A stretch of 5,944 nt of DNA from NCBI GenBank assembly GCA_947589205.1, contig CANQCJ010000140.1:1-5944 (forward strand), written 5' to 3'. This DNA is from an uncultured Ruminococcus sp. (GTDB lineage Bacteria; Bacillota; Clostridia; Oscillospirales; Ruminococcaceae). Positions 1 to 5,667 of this stretch are shown in pieces. The notes beneath the pieces were generated by a model, which ran no database searches, had not been told where the DNA came from, and was given only the letters and a program-made list of their open reading frames with translations. The position numbers were made by a program, and so were the translations under genes. Numbering within the stretch: position 1 is the first letter of the stretch; each line of letters opens with the position of its first letter.

Positions 1-16
1 CACAGTACCCAATTTC

Positions 17-22
17 TATTAT
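17..22 (+). promoter_or_regulatory. Possible -10 box for pdxST (weak)
   Basis: TATTAT at 17-22 matches the sigma-A -10 consensus at five of six positions and would start a transcript near base 29, just before the Shine-Dalgarno at 37-45. Its -35 box would lie at or beyond the left window edge, so it cannot be checked. There is no TG extension. The main support is position: the operon begins at the left edge and some promoter is needed. Confidence 0.25.
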
Positions 23-36
23 ACCACATTTTGATG

Positions 37-72
37 AAAGGAGAGTATGATTTAGGGGTAACTATATCATAC
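37..72 (+). promoter_or_regulatory. pdxS leader: strong SD separated from the start by a 7-bp stem
   Basis: AAAGGAGAG at 37-45 is the only strong ribosome binding site before pdxS, but it lies 38 bases upstream of the ATG at 84. Between them GTATGAT (45-51) and ATCATAC (66-72) form a perfect 7-bp inverted repeat with a 14-base loop. If it folds in the mRNA, the SD would sit about 11-13 bases from the pdxS start, a workable distance. Without folding, the SD serves only a two-codon reading frame, ATG ATT TAG (47-55). The dyad could instead be a DNA operator. The repeat and spacing are seen directly; the translational role is inference. Confidence 0.5.
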
Positions 73-83
73 AAGAAATTATT

Positions 84-959
84 ATGGATAAGGATCGTTA
101 TCAGTTAAACAAGGAGCTTGCGCAGATGTTAAAGGGCGGAGTTATCATGGACGTTACAACGCCCGAGCAGGCAAGGATCGCCGAAGCGGCGGGAGCGTGC
201 GCGGTCATGGCGCTTGAAAGGATACCTGCCGATATAAGAGCGGCGGGAGGGGTAGCAAGAATGAGCGACCCTAAAATGATAAAAGAAATACAGAATGCCG
301 TGAGCATTCCGGTAATGGCAAAATGCCGTATCGGTCACATAATGGAGGCGCGCATTCTTGAAGCTATCGAGATAGATTATATTGATGAAAGCGAAGTGCT
401 TTCTCCGGCAGACGATGTTTACCATGTGGATAAAACGCAGTTTTCCGTGCCGTTTGTCTGCGGCGCAAAGGATCTCGGCGAAGCGTTAAGGCGTATTTCC
501 GAGGGCGCGGCGATGATAAGGACAAAGGGCGAACCTGGTACGGGAGACGTTGTGCAGGCGGTAACGCACATGAGGACGATGAACAAGCAGATCTCACATA
601 TCGCTTCACTGCGTGCCGACGAGCTTTATGAGGAAGCAAAGCAGCTCGGCGTTTCCTATGAGCTTGTAAAATACGTTCACGATGAGCATAAGCTGCCGGT
701 AGTGAATTTTGCGGCGGGCGGTATCGCAACGCCTGCGGACGCCGCGCTTATGATGAGCTTGGGCGCGGAAGGCGTTTTTGTCGGTTCGGGAATTTTTCGT
801 TCGGGCGATCCCGCAAAAAGAGCGGCGGCTATCGTAAGAGCGACCGCCGACTGGCAGAATTATTCTCTGCTTGCCGAAGTCTCCGAGGATCTCGGCGAAG
901 CGATGGTCGGCATAAACGCCGACGAGATAGCCCTGCTGATGGCTGAAAGGGGCAAATAA
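84..959 (+). CDS. pdxS: Pyridoxal 5'-phosphate synthase, synthase subunit PdxS
   Basis: PdxS makes the vitamin B6 cofactor PLP from ribose 5-phosphate, glyceraldehyde 3-phosphate and ammonia supplied by PdxT, in the DXP-independent pathway. It is cytosolic; in the family, twelve PdxS subunits form a core decorated with PdxT. The 291-residue protein is a full-length (beta/alpha)8 barrel. Visible landmarks are KGGVIMDV with Asp23, ALERIPADIRAAGGVARM (43-60), the first substrate lysine Lys80 in PVMAKCRIGH, DYIDESEVL (98-106), the second catalytic lysine Lys148 in RTKGEPGTG, and the phosphate-binding NFAAGGIATPADAA and GVFVGSGIF. ATG84 is preferred because the 14 residues before Met15 align with the family N-terminal helix that contacts PdxT, and an in-frame TGA at 48-50 limits extension. 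No good SD lies immediately upstream of this start. It overlaps pdxT by one base. Identification is secure. Confidence 0.98.
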   Translation: MDKDRYQLNKELAQMLKGGVIMDVTTPEQARIAEAAGACAVMALERIPADIRAAGGVARMSDPKMIKEIQNAVSIPVMAKCRIGHIMEARILEAIEIDYIDESEVLSPADDVYHVDKTQFSVPFVCGAKDLGEALRRISEGAAMIRTKGEPGTGDVVQAVTHMRTMNKQISHIASLRADELYEEAKQLGVSYELVKYVHDEHKLPVVNFAAGGIATPADAALMMSLGAEGVFVGSGIFRSGDPAKRAAAIVRATADWQNYSLLAEVSEDLGEAMVGINADEIALLMAERGK

Positions 960-1525
960 TGCGCGTCGGAATACTTGCTCTCCACGGCGCGTTTGCGGAG
1001 CATTTTGATATTGTAAAAAAACTCGGCGCAGAGCCGTTTCTTATAAGAAACAAGGAGGATATCGCTTCAGGCGCGGACGCACTTATCCTCCCCGGCGGGG
1101 AAAGCACCGTACAGCGCAGACTGCTTCACCAAACGGGACTTTTCGAGCCGCTTTATCAAATGATAGCCGACGGCGTGCCGACCCTTGCGACCTGCGCGGG
1201 AATGATAATCTTAGCCGAAAAAATAAGCGGCAGCGAGCAGGAATGCTTCGGACTTTTGCCGGCGGAGGTTTGCAGGAACGCCTACGGCAGACAGCTTGGC
1301 AGCTTTTCGGCTGTCGGGGATATAGGCAAAACAAAAAACTATCCCATGCGCTTTATACGCGCGCCGTATGTCGTCAGAACGCTTTCAAGCGACGTTGAGA
1401 TACTTAACACCACAAACGGCAGGATAACCGCCGTGCGTTACAAAAACATGACCGCTCTTGCCTTTCACCCGGAGCTGACGGACGATCTGCGGCTTCACGG
1501 AGAATTTTTGGATATTGACGTTTAA
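959..1525 (+). CDS. pdxT: Pyridoxal 5'-phosphate synthase, glutaminase subunit PdxT
   Basis: PdxT is the class I glutamine amidotransferase partner of PdxS. It hydrolyses glutamine and passes ammonia into the PdxS barrel for PLP synthesis. The 188 residues match the usual family length. The triad is intact: Cys79 in the nucleophile elbow (ATCAGM), and His170 and Glu172 in AFHPELTDD. Other family motifs are the N-terminal GILALHGAFAEH, the oxyanion-side LPGGEST (44-50), RNAYGRQ (106-112) and FIRAPYV (132-138). The start ATG overlaps the pdxS stop (TAATG), and AAAGGGG at 946-952 lies 6 bases upstream, so the pair is probably translationally coupled and made in step. A terminator follows directly. 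No anomaly was seen. Confidence 0.98.
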   Translation: MRVGILALHGAFAEHFDIVKKLGAEPFLIRNKEDIASGADALILPGGESTVQRRLLHQTGLFEPLYQMIADGVPTLATCAGMIILAEKISGSEQECFGLLPAEVCRNAYGRQLGSFSAVGDIGKTKNYPMRFIRAPYVVRTLSSDVEILNTTNGRITAVRYKNMTALAFHPELTDDLRLHGEFLDIDV

Positions 1526-1531
1526 GTTAAG

Positions 1532-1572
1532 ACCGTTCCCTCATTTTAAGCGAAGGTGGGGAACGGTTTTTT
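1532..1572 (+). terminator. Intrinsic terminator of the pdxST operon
   Basis: ACCGTTCCC at 1532-1540 pairs perfectly over 9 bp with GGGAACGGT at 1559-1567, and the stem can extend by a wobble pair on the loop side. The loop is about 18 bases, and the 3' arm runs straight into six T residues (1567-1572), followed by CG and five more T. It lies 6 bases after the pdxT stop. There is no T-run on the opposite strand, so it works in the plus direction only. Confidence 0.9.
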
Positions 1573-1579
1573 CGTTTTT

Positions 1580-1634
1580 AAAAAAACGAAAAAACTAAAA
1601 AACTCTTGACAAACAAAAAAATAAGTGTTATAAT
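1580..1634 (+). promoter_or_regulatory. Perfect sigma-A promoter with upstream A-tracts
   Basis: TTGACA (1606-1611), a 17-base spacer and TATAAT (1629-1634) match the housekeeping sigma consensus at all 12 positions. TGT directly before the -10 also supplies the extended -10 TGn element. Upstream are three A-tracts at 1580-1586, 1589-1594 and 1597-1602, like an UP element or a bent-DNA tract. The predicted start is near 1641. So strong a promoter before a 95-codon gene suggests either high expression or repression by a bound regulator (see the dyad at 1645). Confidence 0.93.
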
Positions 1635-1644
1635 AAGCACATAA

Positions 1645-1660
1645 GTTAGTCTATGCTAAC
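1645..1660 (+). promoter_or_regulatory. Candidate repressor operator, GTTAG-N6-CTAAC dyad
   Basis: GTTAG (1645-1649) and CTAAC (1656-1660) form a 5-bp inverted repeat around TCTATG. It covers roughly +5 to +20 of the predicted transcript and ends just before the ribosome binding site, a classic place for a repressor. The half-sites are the same words found in DtxR/IdeR-type metal-regulator boxes (core GGTTAGSCTAACC), but the spacing here is six bases rather than one, so the regulator's family is only a guess. The same sequence could act as a small 5' mRNA hairpin. Confidence 0.5.
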
Positions 1661-1661
1661 C

Positions 1662-1672
1662 AAAAAGGAGGG
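1662..1672 (+). promoter_or_regulatory. Ribosome binding site fixing the start at 1680
   Basis: AAAAAGGAGGG is a near-perfect anti-16S match placed 7 bases before ATG1680. It settles the start: an in-frame ATG at 1653 lies upstream of this site, inside the dyad, has no SD of its own, and would add nine residues (MLTKKEGNR) encoded by the SD itself. Confidence 0.9.
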
Positions 1673-1679
1673 CAATAGA

Positions 1680-1967
1680 ATGAGTATAGTTATAGTCGGC
1701 GGGAATGAGCGTATGGAGAGAGAATATGTGGATATTTGCGGAAAATACGGCTGCAAGGCTAAGGTCTTTACTAAGGAGAGCGGCTCTTTTAAGAAGCAGA
1801 TAGGTTCGCCCGACCTGCTTGTTGTGTTTACGAACACCGTTTCGCACAAAATGGTGATTAGCGCGTCTCAGGAAGCAAAAAAGCGGCGCGTGCCGATAGC
1901 GCATCTCAGGACGGGGAGCGTTTCCGCGCTCAGCGAGCTGCTTTTGGAAAAAACAAGCGGCGGATAA
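1680..1967 (+). CDS. Small DUF2325-like protein of unknown function
   Basis: A 95-residue cytosolic protein with no signal peptide or membrane segment. It opens with a beta strand and glycine turn (MSIVIVGGNERMEREY), followed by a conserved-looking CGKYGCKAKVF with Cys20 and Cys25, PDLLVVFTNTVSHKMV (44-59), and a lysine-rich helix ending before a short strand with VPIAHLRTGS (71-80). This strand/helix order and the VSH motif resemble the DUF2325 family, whose function is not known to me. It is transcribed alone from a perfect promoter with a dyad over its start, and its stop codon lies inside the terminator stem. Metal-linked control is a guess from the dyad only. The family call is from memory of the pattern and was not searched. 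Confidence 0.8.
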   Translation: MSIVIVGGNERMEREYVDICGKYGCKAKVFTKESGSFKKQIGSPDLLVVFTNTVSHKMVISASQEAKKRRVPIAHLRTGSVSALSELLLEKTSGG

Positions 1968-1999
1968 GCTTAGAGCCTATCCGCCGTTATTATTTTTTT
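1956..1999. terminator. Bidirectional terminator between converging genes
   Basis: CGGCGGATA (1958-1966) pairs perfectly over 9 bp with TATCCGCCG (1978-1986), and an inner GCT/AGC pairing (1968-1970 with 1974-1976) lengthens the hairpin past one mismatch. In the plus direction it is followed by TTATTA and a run of seven T. In the minus direction it is followed by CTTG and six T, from the A-run at 1948-1953. The stop of the small plus gene (1965-1967) is inside the stem, and the GH5 stop (1998-2000) is in the T-run, so one compact element closes both transcripts. Confidence 0.9.
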
Positions 2000-3185
2000 A
2001 GCCGAGCGGGTGGACCTTTTCGTCCGCTATCTCGGCGATCCTCTTTGTGGCGTTTGATGTCCACGTCATAACGCCGTTCCAGCCGTTGTTGTAGGCGTTT
2101 TCATATTTTACCTCGGCAGTTTCGCCCGATTCGGAAACGTCATTTGCCGCGACCTCTCCGATAACGCAGGGCTTTGAATCGTCGAGCTTGAATTCTGCGG
2201 GAGTTACGCTGAACGGATAACCGAACCACGGCTGCTGCCAGTAGTAATAATGAGTAGACCAGAAATCGAGGTAGGAATTTTCATTTCCCGACAGGCTCTG
2301 CAAAAATTCGTCCGAACCCTTGTTGCCCTCGTAATCGGTGTCGGAATTGTACTTAACGATACCGAAGCCGACGGTCACGAGTATATCGGAATTTTCATGA
2401 ATGCCCGCGGCGGCTCTTGCGAAGTAGTCGGAGATATTTTCCCAAGGTATCTGACCGTCCTCGGCGTTTTCATACACCCAGTCGGGTTCGTTCATAAGGT
2501 CAATGCTCCAGAGATAATCGCAGCTGTCGTATCTTTTTGCAAACGGGATAACATAGCCCTCGACAAAGCTGTCGATATTGTCGCTCGAGGTTATCATGCT
2601 GCGCCAGTTTTCATAGGCGTTGTTGGAATCCTTGAAATGGTCGAAGGAAAGCAGCGTCGCCATTATGTATATATGGTGCTTTTTGGCGAGGGTGAACAGC
2701 ACGTCAAGATCCTGCCAGTGCTTATCGGTCACCTCGAGGAATTTTCCGTTTTCATCGAGCTTAACGCCTATCATGTCGTTGCAGTTTATCCAGATCCTTG
2801 AAGCGTTTACTCCGTTGTCCTCAAGCTCCTGAAAATGGCTGTCCCAGAAAACATAATTGAATGCGTCGCTGCCGAAATCGTTCCACTTGTCCCAAGGGGT
2901 ATTAACGCCGTTTATCCAAAGCTCCTTGTCGGAAACCTCGAGCTTGTTCCCGTCCACCGTTACCCTTGCCGTGCCGTCGGTTTCAAAATCAATGTCTATC
3001 GGCGCGCTTGAAGCGGTTTCGTTTCCCTCATCAGACTGTTCGCTCTGTGCCGCTTCGGCTTTGCTTTCTGTATTTGAAGCTGCCGAAGAGGAGGAGCTTT
3101 CCTTATCGCCTCCGCAGGAGACCGCCGAAGCCGCCACTGCCGCACAAAGCAGCAGTGAAGCGATACGTCCTAAAGTCTTTTTCAT
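1998..3185 (-). CDS. Secreted lipoprotein glycoside hydrolase, GH5-like (clan GH-A)
   Basis: A 395-residue predicted cell-surface lipoprotein that probably cleaves beta-linked plant polysaccharide; a mannanase or cellulase-like activity fits best. Residues 1-23 form a signal peptide (MKKTLGR, then a Leu/Ala core) ending in a lipobox with Cys24 (AVSCGG). A low-complexity Ser/Glu/Ala linker runs to about 62. The barrel shows GH5 landmarks: Arg130 in ASRIWIN, acid/base Glu233 in LMNEPDW, His312-Tyr313 in STHYYYW, nucleophile Glu344 in CVIGEVA and Trp375 in VMTWTS. There is no dockerin or binding module. TAAAGGAGAG lies 11 bases from this ATG but only 2 from an ATG at 3194, which would add MIF; the shorter form is preferred. 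It follows argS by 25 bases without a visible promoter, so it is probably cotranscribed. The subfamily and substrate are unresolved. Confidence 0.87.
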   Translation of the reverse strand: MKKTLGRIASLLLCAAVAASAVSCGGDKESSSSSAASNTESKAEAAQSEQSDEGNETASSAPIDIDFETDGTARVTVDGNKLEVSDKELWINGVNTPWDKWNDFGSDAFNYVFWDSHFQELEDNGVNASRIWINCNDMIGVKLDENGKFLEVTDKHWQDLDVLFTLAKKHHIYIMATLLSFDHFKDSNNAYENWRSMITSSDNIDSFVEGYVIPFAKRYDSCDYLWSIDLMNEPDWVYENAEDGQIPWENISDYFARAAAGIHENSDILVTVGFGIVKYNSDTDYEGNKGSDEFLQSLSGNENSYLDFWSTHYYYWQQPWFGYPFSVTPAEFKLDDSKPCVIGEVAANDVSESGETAEVKYENAYNNGWNGVMTWTSNATKRIAEIADEKVHPLG

Positions 3186-3210
3186 AAAGATCATCTCTCC
3201 TTTAAAAAAA

Positions 3211-4932
3211 TCACATAAGATCGACCGATTCTATTCCGAGTACGTCGAGGTGCTTTTCGAGCATAATTTTCAAAGCCGCGCAGAGAGCTATCCAGGCGTT
3301 TTTCTTGTCCTCGTCTTGTTCTGTAAGTATATGGTTATCGTGATAGAATTTAGAGAACGAGCTTGCGAGCTGATAAGCGTTTTCGCAGACGATATTGGGA
3401 GCTTTTTCGCTGTAGGCAAGACCGAAGGCTTCGCCGCTGAGAGCTATCTTGTGCAGCAGGTCGCGTTCCGTTTCAGTATAGACCGCCTTGCTGTCAAAGC
3501 CGTCGGGTTCGCCGGTCTTTTTGAGTATGGAATTTACCCTTGCGACGGTGTAAAGCAGGAAAGAGCCTGTTTTTCCGTCCGGAGCCATAAATTTATCCAG
3601 ATCGAAAACATAGTCCTTGGTGCGGTGGTTTATAAGGTCGCCGAATTTTATCGTTGCAACGGTTATCCTCCGCGCGATGTCGGCTTTTTCGTCCTCGCCG
3701 CTGTACTTTGAACCGCTTACGCGCTCGAGCGCGGCGTCGTATACCGTGCGGTAAAATTCCTCCAGCTTCATAACTCCGCCGTCTCTCGTCTTGTAAGGCT
3801 TGCCGTCGCTGCCGTTTACCGTGCCGAAGCCGAGGTACTCAAGCTTAACGTCCTCAGGCACTATGCCGGCTTTTTTGGCGCACCTGAACACCTGCGTAAA
3901 GTGCAGGCTTTGTCGGCTGTCGGCTACATACCAGATCTCGTTCGGCGCAAATTCCTTCATGCGCTGGATAAGCGTGGCGAGGTCGGTAGTCGCGTAGATA
4001 TTCGAGCCGTCGGACTTTTTGACCATAACGGGCGGAATGGTTATCCTGTCGTCCTCTAAAGCCACGTCCACGACAAGCGCGCCGTCGCTCTCATAGAGCA
4101 GACCCTGTTCGTTAAGTATATCCACCAGCTCGCCGATAAAGCTTCCCGAATCGCTCTCGCCGTACCAGTAGTCAAAGGAAATATTCAGACGGTCGTAGTT
4201 TTTCTTTATGTCCTCCACGGAAGCTCTGAGTATCTCTCTCCAGATAGGCATATAGCGTTCGTCGCCGTTCTGCATAGCCTTAGTGATCTCGCGGGCTTTT
4301 TCGTAAAACGCTTCGTCATTGTTTTTTCTTGCGGAGGCGAACGGATATATCTCATCGAGCAGCTTGGCGGTTATTTCAACGCTGTCAAGCTTATTGTCGG
4401 TGCGCTCACTCATTTCGGCGATAAAAAGACCGATAGGCATACCCCAGTCGCCTAAATGAACGTCGCTTATCGCGGTCCTGCCGGTAGCGCGGGTCAATCT
4501 TTTTAACGCTTCGCCGATAACTGCCGGGCGAAGATGACCGATATGCAGCGGTTTAGCCACATTAGGGCCGCCGTAATCGAGAAGTATGGTCTCCGGCTTT
4601 TCGGTCTGCTCAATGCCCAAATTCTCATCATCGAGCATATCCTTTACATAGCTTAAAAGAAGCTCGTCGGTTATGTCTATATTTATAAAGCCCGCGCCGA
4701 CGCATTCTATCTTTTTCAGCTCATCGTCGTTTTCAAGAGCCTTAACTACGTCTGCCGCAATAGCGCGCGGAGCTTTGTGATACAGCTTTGCTCCGGCGAA
4801 AGCGCCGTTGCATTGAAAGCGGCAAAGATCGGGTCTGTCCGAAAGCCCCACCGTTCCCAGCTCGGGCGAATAGCCGCAGGCTTCAAACGCGGCGCCAAGC
4901 TTATCGCTTAGTAATTTTGTCAAAGTTTTCAT
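3211..4932 (-). CDS. argS: Arginyl-tRNA synthetase
   Basis: Class I synthetase that charges tRNA-Arg with arginine using ATP in the cytosol. At 573 residues it is complete. The N-terminal additional domain (about 5-90) has FQCNGAFAGAK and GAGFINI. The Rossmann catalytic core contains GGPNVAKPLHIGHLR with the HIGH motif at 130-133, DVHLGDWG (157-164), and a degenerate KMSKS site read as KTRDGG (381-386), the same style as E. coli ArgRS rather than a defect. The alpha-helical anticodon-binding domain includes LLYTVARVNSI (459-469) and FSKFYHDN (526-533), and the protein ends in the family-typical LGIESVDLM. GGAGGA upstream sits 11-12 bases from ATG, a little long. Thirty-four bases separate it from the upstream Nudix gene, and no terminator or promoter was seen between them. 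Confidence 0.98.
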   Translation of the reverse strand: MKTLTKLLSDKLGAAFEACGYSPELGTVGLSDRPDLCRFQCNGAFAGAKLYHKAPRAIAADVVKALENDDELKKIECVGAGFINIDITDELLLSYVKDMLDDENLGIEQTEKPETILLDYGGPNVAKPLHIGHLRPAVIGEALKRLTRATGRTAISDVHLGDWGMPIGLFIAEMSERTDNKLDSVEITAKLLDEIYPFASARKNNDEAFYEKAREITKAMQNGDERYMPIWREILRASVEDIKKNYDRLNISFDYWYGESDSGSFIGELVDILNEQGLLYESDGALVVDVALEDDRITIPPVMVKKSDGSNIYATTDLATLIQRMKEFAPNEIWYVADSRQSLHFTQVFRCAKKAGIVPEDVKLEYLGFGTVNGSDGKPYKTRDGGVMKLEEFYRTVYDAALERVSGSKYSGEDEKADIARRITVATIKFGDLINHRTKDYVFDLDKFMAPDGKTGSFLLYTVARVNSILKKTGEPDGFDSKAVYTETERDLLHKIALSGEAFGLAYSEKAPNIVCENAYQLASSFSKFYHDNHILTEQDEDKKNAWIALCAALKIMLEKHLDVLGIESVDLM

Positions 4933-4966
4933 AAGTAAAAATGTCCTCCGATCTCCGACAGCTTTG

Positions 4967-5371
4967 TCAGGGAATAAATTTTTTTGCTTTGTTTACTATA
5001 CAGCGGTCGTTTTCATAGGCAAGCATATCGGCGGCAAGATTTATCTCCACCCATCTCACGTCGGAGATCTCGTTTTCCTGAGGAACGAGAGAAACGTTTT
5101 TTGCCTTTGCGATAAAATAAACGACTATCTTCTGCGTATCCTTTTTAGGGCTGTAGGTAACAAGCTCGCGAAAGGTGGGGTCGACTAAAACGTCTACTCC
5201 GGTCTCCTCCTTTATTTCGCGTACAGCGGTCTGCGTTTCGGTCTCTCCGTTTTCCATGTGTCCTTTTGGGAACGACCAATGACCGCTGTTTATATGCTTT
5301 ATAAGAAGTATCTCGGTATTTCCGTGATATTTACGATAAACGATCCCACCGCAGGATTTCTCATGCAGCAT
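4967..5371 (-). CDS. Nudix hydrolase, Ap4A-hydrolase type
   Basis: A 134-residue cytosolic Nudix hydrolase. The signature GX5EX7REUXEEXGU is perfect at residues 37-59 (GHMENGE, seven residues, REIKEETGV), giving the metal-binding glutamates Glu52, Glu55 and Glu56. The surrounding SCGGIVYR (6-13) and HWSFPKGH (31-38) are typical of bis(5'-nucleosyl)-tetraphosphatases, which split Ap4A into ATP and AMP. The substrate is inferred, since Nudix specificity is hard to read from sequence. It is the first gene of the minus-strand operon, directly before argS; synthetases produce Ap4A as a side product, so the pairing is sensible. GGAAAGGA lies 7-8 bases before ATG. Transcription probably starts about 100 bases upstream. 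Confidence 0.93.
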   Translation of the reverse strand: MLHEKSCGGIVYRKYHGNTEILLIKHINSGHWSFPKGHMENGETETQTAVREIKEETGVDVLVDPTFRELVTYSPKKDTQKIVVYFIAKAKNVSLVPQENEISDVRWVEINLAADMLAYENDRCIVNKAKKFIP

Positions 5372-5422
5372 AAATATGTCCTTTCCGTTTGTGCATAAAC
5401 GCTTGAATTACCTTTATGTTTT

Positions 5423-5457
5423 AGGCTCGGTATGCTTTAAAGGCAAATTCGGAGCCT
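5423..5457 (-). other. Stem-loop in the leader of the Nudix-argS operon
   Basis: AGGCTC (5423-5428) pairs with GAGCCT (5452-5457), and within the loop GCTTT and AAAGGC can pair further. It falls in the predicted leader (about 5477 to 5372) of the minus-strand operon. No T-run follows it in that direction, so it is not an ordinary terminator, and there is no T-box sequence. Its role is unknown; it may only stabilise the mRNA. Confidence 0.45.
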
Positions 5458-5483
5458 GTAAAAAATTTTCGGGTATAAATTTT

Positions 5484-5512
5484 ATTATAGCATATTTTTC
5501 TTTATTTGTCTA
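5484..5512 (-). promoter_or_regulatory. Sigma-A promoter of the Nudix-argS-GH5 operon
   Basis: Read on the minus strand, TAGACA (5512-5507) matches the -35 consensus at five of six bases. After 17 bases comes a perfect TATAAT (5489-5484), preceded by TGC, the extended -10 element. The transcript would begin near 5477, leaving a leader of about 105 bases. No other promoter of this quality was seen on the minus strand down to 1998. Confidence 0.88.
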
Positions 5513-5544
5513 TAGCTTTTGATAAAAAACAACGAAATCAGATG

Positions 5545-5617
5545 TTAGAGGTAAGACGAGGCGCGCCTGCGGCGCATATTTAAAAGATCCGTCCGCTCTG
5601 CGGGCTCTTACCTCTAA
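5545..5617. repeat. 73-base palindromic element with two inner hairpins
   Basis: TTAGAGGTAAGA (5545-5556) and TCTTACCTCTAA (5606-5617) are perfect 12-base inverted repeats. Inside are two further hairpins: GCGCC-TGC-GGCGC (5563-5575) and a 6-bp stem with one G-T pair, GTCCGC-TCT-GCGGGC (5591-5605), joined by an AT-rich linker. The left hairpin overlaps a 10-base palindrome, AGGCGCGCCT. The element lies upstream of the Nudix promoter and beyond the next gene's terminator, so no identified transcript needs it. It fits a REP/MITE-like dispersed repeat; a structured RNA is the alternative. It has no coding capacity and no clear target duplication. Confidence 0.75.
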
Positions 5618-5622
5618 ATTCT

Positions 5623-5654
5623 AAAAAAACCGCCGCTTATTATTTCAAGCGGCG
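5623..5654 (-). terminator. Intrinsic terminator of the SH3-domain gene
   Basis: CGCCGCTT (5631-5638) pairs perfectly over 8 bp with AAGCGGCG (5647-5654) around an 8-base loop. Read on the minus strand, the stem is followed by GGTTTTTTT, a seven-T run. It starts 13 bases after the stop of the minus-strand gene at 5668. The plus-strand side has no T-run close to the stem. Confidence 0.9.
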
Positions 5655-5667
5655 CAGATTCCCGATA

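Noticed and set aside
126..959. Alternative pdxS start at Met15, with AAGGAG at 111-116 nine bases upstream
   Set aside because: The spacing is good, but the 14 residues before it align with the family N-terminal helix, which matters for PdxT contact, so the full-length start at 84 is kept. Some internal initiation cannot be excluded.
1567..1594. T6-CG-T5 / A7-CG-A6 inverted repeat as a second independent terminator
   Set aside because: It is mostly A-T pairs without a GC-rich stem; it is better read as the T-run of the pdxT terminator joined to the A-tracts of the next promoter.
1653..1679. Upstream in-frame ATG giving a 104-residue version of the DUF2325-like protein
   Set aside because: It lies inside the dyad with no ribosome binding site before it, while the strong SD at 1662-1672 points to ATG1680.
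2250..2801. Plus-strand open frame of 183 codons
   Set aside because: It lies wholly opposite the GH5 gene, resembles no protein I know, and has no promoter or SD; it reflects the codon bias of the real gene.
2857..3711. Plus-strand open frame of 284 codons
   Set aside because: It spans the GH5 and argS genes in antisense; both opposite genes carry clear family motifs, so this is a shadow.
3783..3795. Missing lysine in the argS KMSKS site
   Set aside because: KTRDGG in place of KMSKS is normal for the E. coli-type ArgRS subgroup, so this is not a damaged gene.
5372..5477. T-box or arginine riboswitch before argS
   Set aside because: No T-box antiterminator sequence (AGGGTGGNACCGCG type) and no terminator hairpin with T-run is present in the leader.
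5545..5617. tRNA gene, suggested by the 73-base length and clover-like fold
   Set aside because: There is no T-loop GTTCRA sequence, no D-loop GG pattern and no CCA-like end, and the stem sizes are wrong for a tRNA.
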